Origin: Fragum whitleyi
Lineage: Eukaryota; Mollusca; Bivalvia; Cardiida; Cardiidae
Direction of reading: 5' to 3'
Assembly: GCA_948146395.1 (NCBI GenBank)
Contig: OX411552.1
Coordinates: 7,391,686 to 7,455,685 of the forward strand
Length of the DNA: 64,000 bases
The translations under genes were made by a program, and so were the position numbers. Numbering within the stretch: position 1 is the stretch's first letter; the number at the start of each line of letters is the position of its first letter. The notes below the pieces were generated by a model. That model was not told the origin of the DNA. It saw only the letters and a program-made list of their open reading frames with translations, and did not search any database. Shown piece by piece: positions 19,854-30,559 of the stretch.

Positions 19854-20346
19854 TATGATCATTCATCAATGAAATTTTTCGAAACCGAATTTATTTGTAT
19901 GACGCACTTGCGTAATGTGTAAAGTGGTAGTTACGCCCTTGTAATTCAGCCTTCACAAATACGTATTATTTCAACACAAAGAAGATAGCCCTTGGTATTG
20001 CACGGTGGCAACATATTATACGAAAATCGCGTCCATGGCAGATGTGAAACAGGCTTTTTTGTCTAAAGCAAGCTAAGTATTAGTTACGCAAATACATGTA
20101 GGATACTGGATCTATCAAAAAATCTAGAACGGCCCTTAGTTTTTCTGGCGAGTCGATTTATGGTCTTAAAGCCTGGAGCAATAAAATACGTATGGTCTTA
20201 TGCATACTGCTAATGGTAGGCGGCAAGCTCGGCCTACTGCAGTCGAATGAGTTCCGAAACACATATATCGAGGGTTAGGTGTACGCTGATAATCTTGTAA
20301 AGTTGCCTTAAATGCGAACAAATAGTTGATTTTTTTGTTATTGCAG

Positions 20347-20452
20347 GTGTCCCTTGATTTTCTTCATTCCGTTCTGCATTGCTGCCTGCCTAGATGCCGA
20401 ACACGAGTGCCCAAACTGTCACAACATTGTGGGAAAATACAACAGACTTTAG
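20347..20452 (+). CDS. LITAF: LITAF-2 last exon (second CxxC, stop)
   Basis: Acceptor TTTTGTTATTGCAG. It reads CPLIFFIPFC, then AEHECPNC and NIVGKYNRL with stop TAG at 20450-20452. Its last 46 coding bases are the first unit of the tandem array that follows. Confidence 0.87.
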
Positions 20453-20810
20453 ACATCTTGGTGTTCAAACTGTCACAACATTGTGGGAAAATACAACAGG
20501 CTTTAGACATCTTGTTGTTCAAACTTGCAAAACATCATTGGAAAATACAACAGACTATAGACCAATCTATACCCAAACTATTACAGTATTATTGCAAAAT
20601 ACAAATTGACTTCAGACTACTAAGTGCCCAAACCGTCAAAATATTGTGGGTAAATACAAGAGACTATAGTTTACTATGAGCCCAAACTGCCACAACATTG
20701 TTGGAAAATACAACAGACGATAGACGATGGAAAATACAACACACTTTAGACTACTAAGTGCCCAAACTGTAAAAACATTCTGGGAAAATACAACACACTA
20801 TAGACCATTT
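20407..20810 (+). repeat. 54-bp minisatellite derived from the LITAF-2 last exon
   Basis: Unit 1 is the end of the coding exon and its stop. Six further units and a partial one follow at about 20460, 20514, 20569, 20622, 20676 and 20757, each with a version of 'CCCAAACTGTCACAACATTG' and 'GGAAAATACAACAGACTTTAG'. The period is 54 bp, a multiple of three, so the second unit still reads C-S-N-C-H-N-I-V-G-K-Y-N-R-L-stop in the gene's frame. Confidence 0.88.
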
Positions 20811-21082
20811 CCTTTGCAAAAACATTGCCAAAACCAATATTTTTAATTAAAGTTTGAATTTTCAAAAGTCAGAATGTAAATACAAATGTAAGTTAAAATA
20901 TACATGTTGAAACCGGGACTTCTTAAATCTTGGTGTTTTGAAATTCTCATTTTTCATCAATGTTTTCTCCCTACTAAGGAGATCATGATTGATCTGACAA
21001 TCCAACCAAACACTGGTAGAAATGGGATTAATTTGAAGAGATGTGAGCATTGTACAATTCATTTAAAGTTACCCGTATTAAG

Positions 21083-21256
21083 GTAGTGAACCCATAATAG
21101 TTTTGCAACTTTCTGGAAGGCATGAACTTTAACAATGTAACTTTAACAAATTTAACCGAGGTTTCCTAATGATTTTCATTACGAATCCTCGGTTAGTATT
21201 GTGAAAGAACATGTGGTACGACCTGTTGCGTAACTATTACGGGTCTACTACCTTAA
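21083..21256. repeat. Fold-back element family P4 (copy 1)
   Basis: 'AGGTAGTGAACCCATAATAG' and its inverse 'ATTACGGGTCTACTACCT' enclose 'GAGGTTTCCTAATGATTTTC' and its inverse. Other copies are at 23213, 23776, 27453, 36947 and 51430. Confidence 0.8.
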
Positions 21257-21400
21257 ATGTTTTAGACTGGTCCAAATTCAGAGGTGTTGAACCCAACAAT
21301 GAAATGTTGTTCAAATCTGTATGTCCTATATCACTAATCTCAGAATCCCGGTTCCGGGATCCGTCCATTACTTCATGATGTCAATAGGGTCCCACAACAC

Positions 21401-21828
21401 AGTGAAACATCGTGAAAATGACACTCGTTCCGATCAAAATCAGTCTAAATCATTCACTCAGCACTCCATATATTCTTTCCAAACACTCGCTCAATTCAAT
21501 CAAAACCGCTCCGAAATAAATTCAAGATCAACATTTATTTCAAATCGTTAATATTATTCTACGATTTTAATGGCTGATGTGGACTTGGAAGTGTCTGATT
21601 GGTCAATGAAGACGCTTAAACAGGAAATACGTATGTACATCTTATTAAAGGAAGGTAATAAATATCGCTAATTTTGTTCATCTTGAACAAAATTAGTGAT
21701 ATTGGATTACCTCCCATTTATATCACTCAAAACTCGCTCCACACACTCATTCAATTTCCTTCAATTTCCTTCAAAAATCACTCCAAAATCATTCATCTTG
21801 TCAATTTCACGATTTTGTTAACTGTACA
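21401..21828. repeat. Fold-back element family P7 (copy 4)
   Basis: Arms 'AACATCGTGAAAATGACA' and 'TGTCAATTTCACGATTTTG', inner pair 'AATATCGCTAATTTTG' / 'CAAAATTAGTGATATTGG'. Confidence 0.75.
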
Positions 21829-21954
21829 TGTACTGCATTTTCTAGCTTAAACTGATAATAATTTGCAAATCGCTATAACACAATACATGGAAAGTCAAAC
21901 TTGTCTTATAGGAGTAGAAGAAATTTTTCAAAATTTTGGTAATTTTCGGCCATT

Positions 21955-22374
21955 TTAAGCCTCTCTGTTACCATGGAAACCATAGTTATCAATGAAATTA
22001 AATTCTTTTAACAACTTTTAAAAGCTTCACCAAAGAAACATCCCTGCCAAGTTTTAGCTTGATTAGCCAAGTGGCTTAGGAGGAGAAGGATGTTTTCTAA
22101 GTTTTATGGCAATTATTGGCCATTTCATTTCCATGGCTACCAGAGTTTTTGATAGAATTAAATTATTTGAACAACTTTCAAAGAGCTTTACCCAAGGAAC
22201 ATCCCTGCCAAGTTTCAGCTGGATTTGCCAAGTGGTTTAGGAAGAGAAGATATTTAAAGAAATCGTTGATGGACGGACGGATGGATAGACAGACGGACAG
22301 ACAATGGACGGGGGATGGACGGTGAGTGATCACAAAAGCTCACCTTGAGCACTTTGTGCTCAGGTGAGCTAAAA
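21955..22374. repeat. Truncated GAGCTAAA-ended element, CTCAGGTGAGC family
   Basis: Two monomers 165 bp apart ('AACAACTTT' then 'CATCCCTGCCAAGTTT' at 22008 and 22173), a GGACGGAC/GACAGACG microsatellite at 22266-22320, hairpin 'TGAGCACTTTGTGCTCA' and end 'GGTGAGCTAAA'. Same 3' end type as 30560-31872. Confidence 0.7.
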
Positions 22375-22921
22375 AAGCATAACTTTTGATTGAATATGCA
22401 TATTATTGCTAAATTCTCACACTCATATGTTGTTATAACTGGATAGAATAGTCTCAATGAGACGATTCTGGTGAGTTTTAACAACATGGGAATCATTTCC
22501 ATTACTTTTTAGGATAACAATACCTTCTTTTTAGGATATTTTGATTTAAGGAATGGGATTTTCAAAGCGGTCGCTCAATGAAAATGGTTTAATAGACATG
22601 GTTGCTCGAGAAAGATAGACTATACAACAAATTTTGAAAACTATAGGGCAGTCTGAATGTTAAGGGCAAAAACATTTTTACAGATTTTCTTCTACAAGCA
22701 ATTTCTTCATTTTAGGAATTAGTTTCTCTATGGAAGCAATAAGGCATTTTTCTGCAAACAACTGAAAGAATAAAATGAAAACAGTATAAAATGTATGGAT
22801 TCTTTATTGCAATATTGAATTGCACACATGAGTACATGAATTTCAAACCAGATAAGTCAGATTAGATTTCACTTCCCACTTTATAAAACAGGCAGATCAA
22901 ATAATCAAATACAAAACCTTT

Positions 22922-23153
22922 TAACCCTTTGCTGTTTAATCCCTGCTTTTTACGTGCCTGTGAATTTATGACTGAGAAAACATTGTGAAAAAAGAAGAAA
23001 TTGCTTCTGACAAGCAATTTCATCTTTTTGCCACACTATTTTCTACCCTACAGAATGGTTATTTTTCAAATTAAATCCACTTTAAATTTTCATCTGCAAA
23101 ACCTTTGAATTTGGACAGGTCCAAAATTTTGTAAAACAGGAAAGGGTTAAAGA
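22922..23153. repeat. Fold-back element family P9 (copy 1)
   Basis: Ends 'TTAACCCTTTGCTG' and 'AAAGGGTTAA', inner hairpin 'GAAGAAATTGCTTCTGACAA' / 'AGCAATTTCATC'. The reverse complement of the copy at 56207-56433. Confidence 0.65.
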
Positions 23154-23212
23154 AGTGACTGAAAATTTGTGTTAAAAAAAAAGTTTACAGTGTGTCATTA
23201 TTTATTGAAATT

Positions 23213-23374
23213 AGGGTAGTGGACCCGAATAAGTTCTGCACTGTTTCAGAAGTCATTAACTTTAACAGTGTTAACCAAGGTTTCCTAATGATTTCATTAG
23301 GAAACCTTGGTTAACATTGTGAAAGATTGTGAGTTCAGAAATGTTGCAGAACTATTACAGTACTACTACCTTAA
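23213..23374. repeat. Fold-back element family P4 (copy 2)
   Basis: 'GGTAGTGGACCCGAATAAG' and 'ACTATTACAGTACTACTACC' arms; the inner 'GGTTTCCTAATGATTTCATTAGGAAACC' segment (28 bp, 23279-23306) is a perfect palindrome. Confidence 0.8.
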
Positions 23375-23775
23375 CATTCTCACTGTGATAAAACGGTGGT
23401 GGTCAGTTCTAAAACAGTGTAAAACTCATCAATTTTCTTCTCTACCAAAATCAACAGACTGCAAAAATATACACAGGTCAAAATAACTAATTTAATAAAG
23501 TGATCATCACCAGAGAGTTCTTATAAACACTAGTTACAACAGCATTGAGTATGTTTTATTGTCATAGGCAATCATTTCAGAAATACAAAATGGGCCTGTG
23601 CGTGATATTTCCAATAATTTCACATGTGCACAAAGCAAAGTTCAGCAACACAGTCTTTCAAGAGTCTATGATTTGTACTTTGTAGATAGATAAGGTCTTT
23701 ACCATTCTTCATGACTGAAAATTTGTGTTGAAAAAAGTTTACCGTGTTTCAGTTATTATTGAGGTCATTCAACTT

Positions 23776-23936
23776 TAGGTAGTGGACCTGTAACAGTTCT
23801 GCAATGGTTCTGTAGTCATAAACTTTAACAGTGTTAACAGACGTTTTCTAATGATTTCAATAGGAAACCTCAGTTTACATTGTAAAAGTTTGTGAGTTCT
23901 GAAATGTGTGGGACTATTACGGTACCACTACCTTAA
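23776..23936. repeat. Fold-back element family P4 (copy 3)
   Basis: Same arms and the same central palindrome with a few changes. It lies in the second unit of the 555-bp tandem duplication, so it was copied with it. Confidence 0.75.
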
Positions 23937-24566
23937 CATTCTCACTGTGATAAAACGGTGGTGGTCAGATCTAAAACTGTGTAAAACTCATCAAAATTCT
24001 TAGCCCTCTCTGACAAAATCAACAGATTTCAAAAGTTCATAAAGGTCAAAATAACAATTTAATGTAATTATGGTCACCAGAGAGAACTCTTGAATTTTAG
24101 TTAGAATAGCAGTGAGTATGCTATGTTGTCAAGGGCATTCATTTCTGAAATACAAAATGAGCCTGTGCATGACATTTCCAACAATTTCACATGTGCACAA
24201 AGCAAATTGCAGCAGCACAGGCTGTCAAGATTGTTTCAGTTGTTGATAGATAAGGTCTTTACCATTCTTCATTAGAACAGGGGTTATTCTAATTTCATTG
24301 TGTGCCTGTCTAGGTTTCACAGTATATGTCCATCATGCATGCATGAAATTGTTGAAAATAACATGCACATGCTCAATTCAAAGTTTCACTTCTATTTCAA
24401 CTCCAGTAGCCTAACACTACATTTCCTTTCTCTACAAATCTAAATGAAACATAATTGGAGGATCAATTGATAAAGCTGTCATACTAGATCAGTTTGTAAT
24501 CAAGGATACAATTTGAACCAGTGTGTGACACATACAACTATTTCAAAAGTGCATTAAGCATTACTT

Positions 24567-24643
24567 TGGCTCAGCACAATACAGATGTAACTGCCAATGT
24601 GTTTATAAACAGTTACAACTGTTTTGCTTTGAGTCATTGATAT
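24567..24643. repeat. Hairpin family P1 (copy 2)
   Basis: 'TTGGCTCAGCACAATACAG' with inverse 'ACAACTGTTTTGCTTTGAG'. Diverged copy. Confidence 0.6.
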
Positions 24644-24666
24644 ACAGTAAACAGCCAGCCCTTTGT

Positions 24667-24785
24667 TCAGGACTATAAAATGGTGAAAAATGTTTGCAAA
24701 TTATACCCCACTTTGCATGCAAGTACATGTGTAAAGTGGGGTATAATTTGCAAACAACCTGCTCTGTTTTAACATCCTGAACACA
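24667..24785. repeat. Fold-back element family P2 (copy 3)
   Basis: 'AAATGTTTGCAAATTATACC' pairs with 'GGTATAATTTGCAAAC'; the outer arms TTCAGGA and TCCTGAA are kept. Confidence 0.75.
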
Positions 24786-24931
24786 GGTCTCGATAGACAC
24801 AGTGATTCGAGGCCATTTGGTGATTGTCTTAAGATACTTTGAGTCAAGGTCTACTGACAGAATGCATAGTGAAGACTCTGATCAGACTGATTGACTACAC
24901 AGGCTAATCTGACTCTTTACTCAGTGCACAC

Positions 24932-25008
24932 TGATGGCTCAGCTTTAAACAGTTGTAACTGCCTATATGTTTATAGGCAGTTACAACTGTTTCACACTGA
25001 TCCCTCGA
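24932..25008. repeat. Hairpin family P1 (copy 3)
   Basis: 'AACAGTTGTAACTGCCTATA' and 'TATAGGCAGTTACAACTGTT' are exact inverses around a 5-bp loop. Confidence 0.85.
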
Positions 25009-25405
25009 CATATGAAAAAATTTGAATTGAAACAATCAGGCTGAAATAAGTAGTGACAAGAAATAGCTGAGTACACAGATATGAACATGAATAAAAACGA
25101 TTTGTGTCAAATGAACCAGAGTTGCATTCTCTTGAATCAAGATGAAAATCTCACTGAATAAGATTTAAAAGAAGCTCTAGAGAATGGATTTCAATTTAAT
25201 TAGAGTGAACATATTCAATGTTTTCAATGGCTACTCATTTTATACATCCAGGAAATCCTCATGAGAAAAAATTCACTTTTGAAAAAGAATGAAGAATGAT
25301 GAAATTACTTAGAGGGTTTTAACATCAAAACCCAAAATATTCATAAAATACCATTGAAAATAAATGTGAACCATCACGCAAAAAGAGACAATCTGGGTAG
25401 TGTGT

Positions 25406-25473
25406 AAAGTGTCAACCCTTGTCAGACTGGGCGGATCGTGCAGATTTACTTAGGTTGACACTTTACACACTTT
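25406..25473. repeat. Hairpin family P6 (copy 1)
   Basis: 'TGTAAAGTGTCAACCC' and 'GGTTGACACTTTACAC' arms. Relatives at 44120-44186 and 53852-53935. Confidence 0.7.
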
Positions 25474-25859
25474 TCTCATTTTCTGAATCTAACATGAACA
25501 TTCTACCTTCAAGTGAAGGAATTTTGAAATGAATCTCTGGTTGATATATTACGTGCACTTGCATGCAAAGTGGGTAATTATTTGCTATCTGTTTGTACTC
25601 TTTTGGCATCCCTAACACAGGGTTGGACCAATCTCTTTTTCAAATATTCATTTTACCAAGTTCCAAGATGGTCCGTTTTTGTACCAGGGGGTCACAAGTA
25701 TCCTCCGCAAATTATCTCAATCTAGACAAGTTTATAACTTTATCATTTGTGAAAGGGTTAAGTCAATACTGAACAATCTTCAGTTCTTCATTTAGACATC
25801 TTAAAATTCCCATTCAGCAGCTAAGAAATCCAACCCTACATAGCACACCTAGGTATGCA

Positions 25860-26112
25860 TTGATTGATTAAATGGAGTTTTACGCTCCTTTAACATTTTT
25901 TCAGTCATATCACGGCAGCTGGAGCACCTAACAATGTTTTCCTGGTATTTCTCTCATCAGTACAACCACAGCATCCTTTCCTAACCTCAAGCTGCTATCT
26001 CACATAGGTCTATAATTATCAACCAATTGGTGAGAGAAAAATAGTTGGAGAATGAGTGCTGCCGTTGGGGATCAAACTCATTCTTTCCGACTATTTGTCT
26101 CTAACCTAGGTA
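25860..26112. repeat. Dispersed, possibly tRNA-related repeat
   Basis: Starts 'ATTGATTGATTAAATGG', contains 'TTTCAGTCATATCACGGC', 'CAGTACAACCACAGCATC' and 'GGGGATCAAACTCATTC', and ends 'GACTATTTGTCTCTAACC'. Fragments recur at 4376-4492, 44449-44600 and 54400-54510. The 'GATCAAACTC' segment resembles an inverted tRNA B box. Confidence 0.45.
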
Positions 26113-26671
26113 TGCATCATTGTTTAAAACATTGATATAGAATACAGTTTGTTCATTAACCTTTCCACAAAATTTATTCTTGTGACCCATCAGGCGAAAA
26201 AGAACCATCTGGAAACCCAATATATAAATTGTTTGATAAAGGGTGGCAAATTGTCACAAGATACGTCCATTACAATACTGGTTGTCAAAGTATGAGAAAC
26301 AACCAAATGAAATAACTCAAAAGATAAAGCAAGTTAGAGTTATAGCTTTTGTGCACAGCACTTTGTATTAATGAGAGGAACATCAGGGCTTGTGTTTGAC
26401 CCTTAAACCAGGGTTTTGACCCCCCAAAATCTGAAAAATATCTTAAGTTGACCCCTTGAAATTTCTCCCAAGGGGGTCATTTTGACCCCTTGAGAGGAAT
26501 TTCTAAGGGTCAAAATAATGTTTTATACCTGAGATTTCCACAAATTACTATCTTAAATGCTATAAATTAATTACCTGTTTCATATCATGACAAGAAACAG
26601 TTAAAGTGACTCTTAAATATGCAAAATTCTACTTATGATTGGCTTTTTCAGTCATATTTCCCATATAGTTT

Positions 26672-27050
26672 AGGTGTGTGGAATTCCCATGTCATAATTG
26701 TCCAACACTGGTTTTCAAATTGTGGGCAAGTACATTTTTCTCAGCCACTTGTCCATGGACAAGTGCATACCAAAGCAAATCTTTGAACAGTACTAAATAG
26801 ATCTAGGAGAATAGTCATCCTATGAAAATATCTGTATCAAAGGGAAGAAAACACTGACTTTAATGAAGAAAATGCTTGGTTGCAGCATTTTTCCATTAAA
26901 ATTAATGTTTTCTCAATATCAATCATCCCTCTTTTTGTGGACAAGTTCATTTGATCCTTGACAAACAGGAGAGTGACTTTTACTTGACCATGGACAAGTG
27001 AAGAAATTACATATTTTTTCACATCCCTGTACTTGTCTATCATATCACAA
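26672..27050. repeat. Fold-back family X (copy 1), CTTGTCCATGGACAAG core
   Basis: 'GTGTGTGGAATTCCCATG' on the left and an inverted, worn counterpart on the right. Contains the palindrome 'CTTGTCCATGGACAAG' (26749-26764) and 'TTTAATGAAGAAAATGCTTGG'. A second copy lies at 37372-37726. Confidence 0.65.
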
Positions 27051-27452
27051 GGACTATCACAAATACATTATACCCTTAAAATTTATGGCAGTTATTCAAT
27101 AAACATTTCAATCCTAATTGAACCAAACATTTCAAGCGGTATCCCTAATATATTTTGAATTGAAAGGTTCAATATACTGCATATTTCTTTGTGATATAAG
27201 TGCAGTGTTTACCCATTAGCCCAATTGTGTACAATACATGTATTAACTACAAATCTTGTATATATCACATAGCTTATAAACCTCTATAAAAACACAAAAT
27301 ATCCCATCAAAGTAAGGGTCTAATATTCCAACCTACAGACACAGGATACAGGATATAATCAAAACAGACATAGAACCACTAGCATAAAGTAAAACATACA
27401 GTTATTATGCCAGACCTGTCATACAAAATTCTCCTCAAAAAAGGATTGCTTA

Positions 27453-27615
27453 AGATAGTGGACCCCTAGTAGTTCTGCAAGATTTGGGAACTTGTGATCT
27501 TTCACAATGTTGACAAAGGTTTCCTAATGAAGATCATTAGGAAACCTCGGTCAACACTGTTAAAGCTCATTACTTCAAATATGTTGTGGAACTATTATGG
27601 GTCCATTACCTTAAC
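27453..27615. repeat. Fold-back element family P4 (copy 4)
   Basis: 'AAGATAGTGGACCCCTAGTAG' and 'ACTATTATGGGTCCATTACC' arms with inner 'GGTTTCCTAATGAAGATCAT' and its inverse. Confidence 0.75.
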
Positions 27616-27970
27616 GTAAATTAGCACAAAACAGTTGTAACTGCAAATAGACATTTAGGTAATACATGTATTTATATATTTCATGGTATTTTGTGTAACA
27701 GTGAAAACTTTTGCTCCCAGATTGAGGGGTAATGATGGGCATAAGGCATCACTTCAGAGTGCCCCCCCTAATTGAGGGTCAATAAAGGCCCATTTCAAAA
27801 ATAATTACATAGGGAGGTACAATTGCCACTCTAGAATTAGAAAATCTAACAAAAACAAAAGAGTTAGACCCTTGTTAGCTTGTTTGTAGTTTTAAAAGGG
27901 TCATATTGTTCGCAATTCTAACATAGCCTGTGAGGCCTAATGGTTCACATTCTTATAAGACATATCTATG

Positions 27971-28031
27971 GCTAAGTGAAAAACAGTTGTAACTACCTAT
28001 GAACATAATATATATGCAGTTACAACTGACT
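27971..28031. repeat. Hairpin family P1 (copy 4)
   Basis: 'AACAGTTGTAACTACCTATG' pairs with 'TATGCAGTTACAACTG'. Confidence 0.65.
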
Positions 28032-28035
28032 CCAA

Positions 28036-30219
28036 TCACTCCACAAAACTCCTAAGCGGCCACTCGCCTTTTTGGTCATATGTTATATATGCCGCAGGGT
28101 TTCGTCCCGGTTTTGCTAATATTATGCAGTCAAATAATTTATGAAATCATCAAGAGAAAAATCAATGAAATAATTCAACAAGAAATGTTTAAAAATTAGA
28201 CGAAAGTAGGAGTACTCTCGATTTCAAAGTTAACATTGGTGGGTGGGGTATTTTTGACATTTCTTGTTAGGAAGAGGACTGTCAACAAAGTTATGGCATT
28301 TCTTCTTATTTTTAGAAGTCCTCAGACGTTGTACCACTGATATTAGTACAAAAAATTGATTGGAATTGCGTTTTTTATTTGTCGAAAAATTCAAATTTCT
28401 CTAAAAATTGTCATTTTTGTGACTTTTGTATTTTAGGGTACATGCATTCAATTCCGTCTCTAGGACTTAATGGTGCATGATTATACAAAACAATCGGATA
28501 GGATGATGGCTGAATGACAACTCTTTCGAAAGACAAATTTGACATTTCAAAATAAAAGCGAAAATTGTAAGAAAAATGAAGAAAGGTAAGGTGGCCGCTT
28601 AGAACTTTTGAGTAGTGTATATGATATTCAAAACCAAAACAAGGCCCAAAGGATGATCTAAATGATAAGAATTCAAATAATAGCAATGATTATAGCTTTA
28701 CAAACAAGACTCAATCAAGATTCTTAAATTTAGTGTTTGAATTCCCTTTATTTGTTAACCACTTTACATAAACTTAAACAATATTGTGTTTCACATTCAA
28801 AACTTTGTTATGATAACAAAGATGTGAGAATTGTTCTGAACTAAAACAAAATGTAAGTAAAAATATATGTATATGATATAAAGAAGCAGATCTATATAAA
28901 GAAGGCAACAACCACATTTAAAACCTTTACTTACATGTATATACAAGAAACATATGATATATAAAGATTTATTTCTCAACCATAAAAAGCACCAACAAAT
29001 TTACAACAAACAAGGAAGATGGCACAGTTTAGCATGGATTTACTGAAAAATTGGATTCTTAACAGAGAAAAGTCTAATAAAAGTTCACAGGGTGACAAAT
29101 CTTTTAGAAATGTCCAAATTTATCATTTATTCACATCTGTTATACCGATTTAGAAAAGATTGTAACAAATTTGATTACACAGCCTTTAGGTAAAAATAGT
29201 GCTATATGTGCTGGCCTGAAAGATCACAGATGCTACATAGAAATTAGGGGCCAGTTTTACACAGCTTCTCATGGAAAAAATAATCTTAAGTCAAAATCAC
29301 AACTCGTACCTGGTGTTTTCATTCAATGTTAGATTCTGCATTGCAATAACTCAATGGAATCGTCTTTAGAAGACGATTCCAATGAGATGATACATGGCAG
29401 AATTCCATATTTAGTTACTAATCTAGAAGCGACTTTGATTTTCGACTTTCTAAAAAAAGATCATAAGAAGTTAAGTGAAACGGGCCCCAGCTCTCTTCAG
29501 GTCCAAATAAAAATTTTGCCCAATTAGACCAGTCTGTAAAATTGCGTCTATTTTCCTCTTAAACCTCCTCTAATACCTCATAACTACAGCTCATTTAAAG
29601 CTGTAGTTACAAAGTTTTGGAAGAAAATTTATGATTTTATATTCTGTGATACTTTGAAATATTGCTCGAAAGGCTGTATAATATTTATCAAATATATATT
29701 AATTCATGAAGGGCTTTTGATCAATCAGATAAGTATGGACAAACCTTAAAATAAGTCTTTTAATCTTAAATGTAAAAAGTCTGTTATTCTTACATGTAAA
29801 AAAGTCTGTTATTCCTACATGTAAACAAATCTGTTATTGCAGACTGATCTTGGCCTAAACTAACTACCAAAGCTTTGTGAACATCAGCAATAAACAGCAA
29901 ACATAAGAAGGATTAACATCTAAAAGATAATCGATGTCATGAAAACATGTCAGATGGTTTTATGATTTATTCCTGGTAAAATATTGAAACTGGCATAAGT
30001 TAATATACACAAATAAATTTCAGAAAACACAACAGAAGATAAATATTTCTATACAATACACAACAAACACAAGTTTGGCACACACAAATATAAATATCAT
30101 AAACTCAGATTGTGTCATAGTAAAACAGTAAACAGTTTATTTTATCCAGAGCTACAGTTAGATAGGGTATTTTTTTTTTGGAATTCAAATAAGATTATTG
30201 CAACTGTACTTGCACAAAT
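28036..30219. other. Gene-free stretch
   Basis: AT-rich. Small hairpins at 29355-29385 ('GGAATCGTCTTTAGAAGACGATTCC' core) and 29577-29612. Three near-repeats of 'AAAAGTCTGTTATTCTTACATG' occur at 29765-29840. No exon recognised on either strand. Confidence 0.5.
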
Positions 30220-30286
30220 CCTATGTTGTGGGTACTCATTTGAATTGTCTTGCCAAGACAATTCAAATGAGTACCCACAACATAGG
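30220..30286. repeat. Near-perfect 67-bp palindrome
   Basis: 'CCTATGTTGTGGGTACTCAT' then TTGAATTGTCTTG meets its exact inverse, ending 'CACAACATAGG'. The loop is about 3 bp. No second copy was noticed in this window. Confidence 0.88.
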
Positions 30287-30559
30287 TTTTAAAAGAGAAA
30301 TAAAGGATTTAGACTGGCTTTACCCACCATTATCTATGCCTCTGCTATCTATAAAATCCTTTAAAGTGTAAAAATGACTGGATAAGATATACATATCAGA
30401 AACATTCACACTTTTTACAACAATAGCGAGACTCCTACAAACCCTCAACCCATTCTCACATAGTCAATGTTTTTAACAAACTGATTCATTAGGATAATCA
30501 ACAACAGCACTGCCTCTGAGTACATAGGATTTGCTGTTGGCAACTAGATTGTGAGTAAA

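Larger units (their letters stand above)
10263..20452 (+). pseudogene. LITAF: LITAF/SIMPLE-like gene 2, interrupted by a Ngaro retrotransposon (join 10263-10320, 12761-12847, 19559-19643, 20347-20452)
   Basis: Exon 1 starts MNDAPPPYQA and holds a PPxY motif (PPPY), the family's WW-domain/NEDD4 ligase contact. Exon b encodes QQFREVP, the first CxxC and SGTLTW. The last exon gives a hydrophobic FFIPFC segment, then ECPNC and terminal GKYNRL. The segments sum to 336 nt, 112 codons with stop, a normal small LITAF. Exon b is split by a 6,711-bp element between the two cysteines of the first CxxC. The split halves add to 172 nt, the phase needed, with no duplicated bases. As assembled this copy cannot make the protein unless the element is removed or absent on the other allele. 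Apart from the insertion the frame is clean, so the loss looks recent or polymorphic. Confidence 0.85.
23154..24272. repeat. Tandem duplication, two units of about 555 bp
   Basis: 'ACTGAAAATTTGTGTT' at 23158 recurs at 23713. Between them come a P4 fold-back element, then 'CACTGTGATAAAACGGTGG', then 'CATGTGCACAAAGCAAA' and 'AGATAAGGTCTTTACCATTC', repeated in order in the second unit. The units are diverged. The tail also occurs at 35620-35780 and 35945-36085, so it contains a dispersed repeat. Confidence 0.75.

Noticed and set aside
20326..20679. 117- and 71-codon frames with 18-residue repeats
   Set aside because: Out-of-frame readings of the LITAF-2 last exon and its 54-bp minisatellite; the in-frame reading gives the LITAF C-terminus.
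24567..25008. P1 hairpins as tRNA or miRNA genes
   Set aside because: They do not fold as cloverleaves and occur as many dispersed copies with terminal arms, so a mobile origin is simpler.
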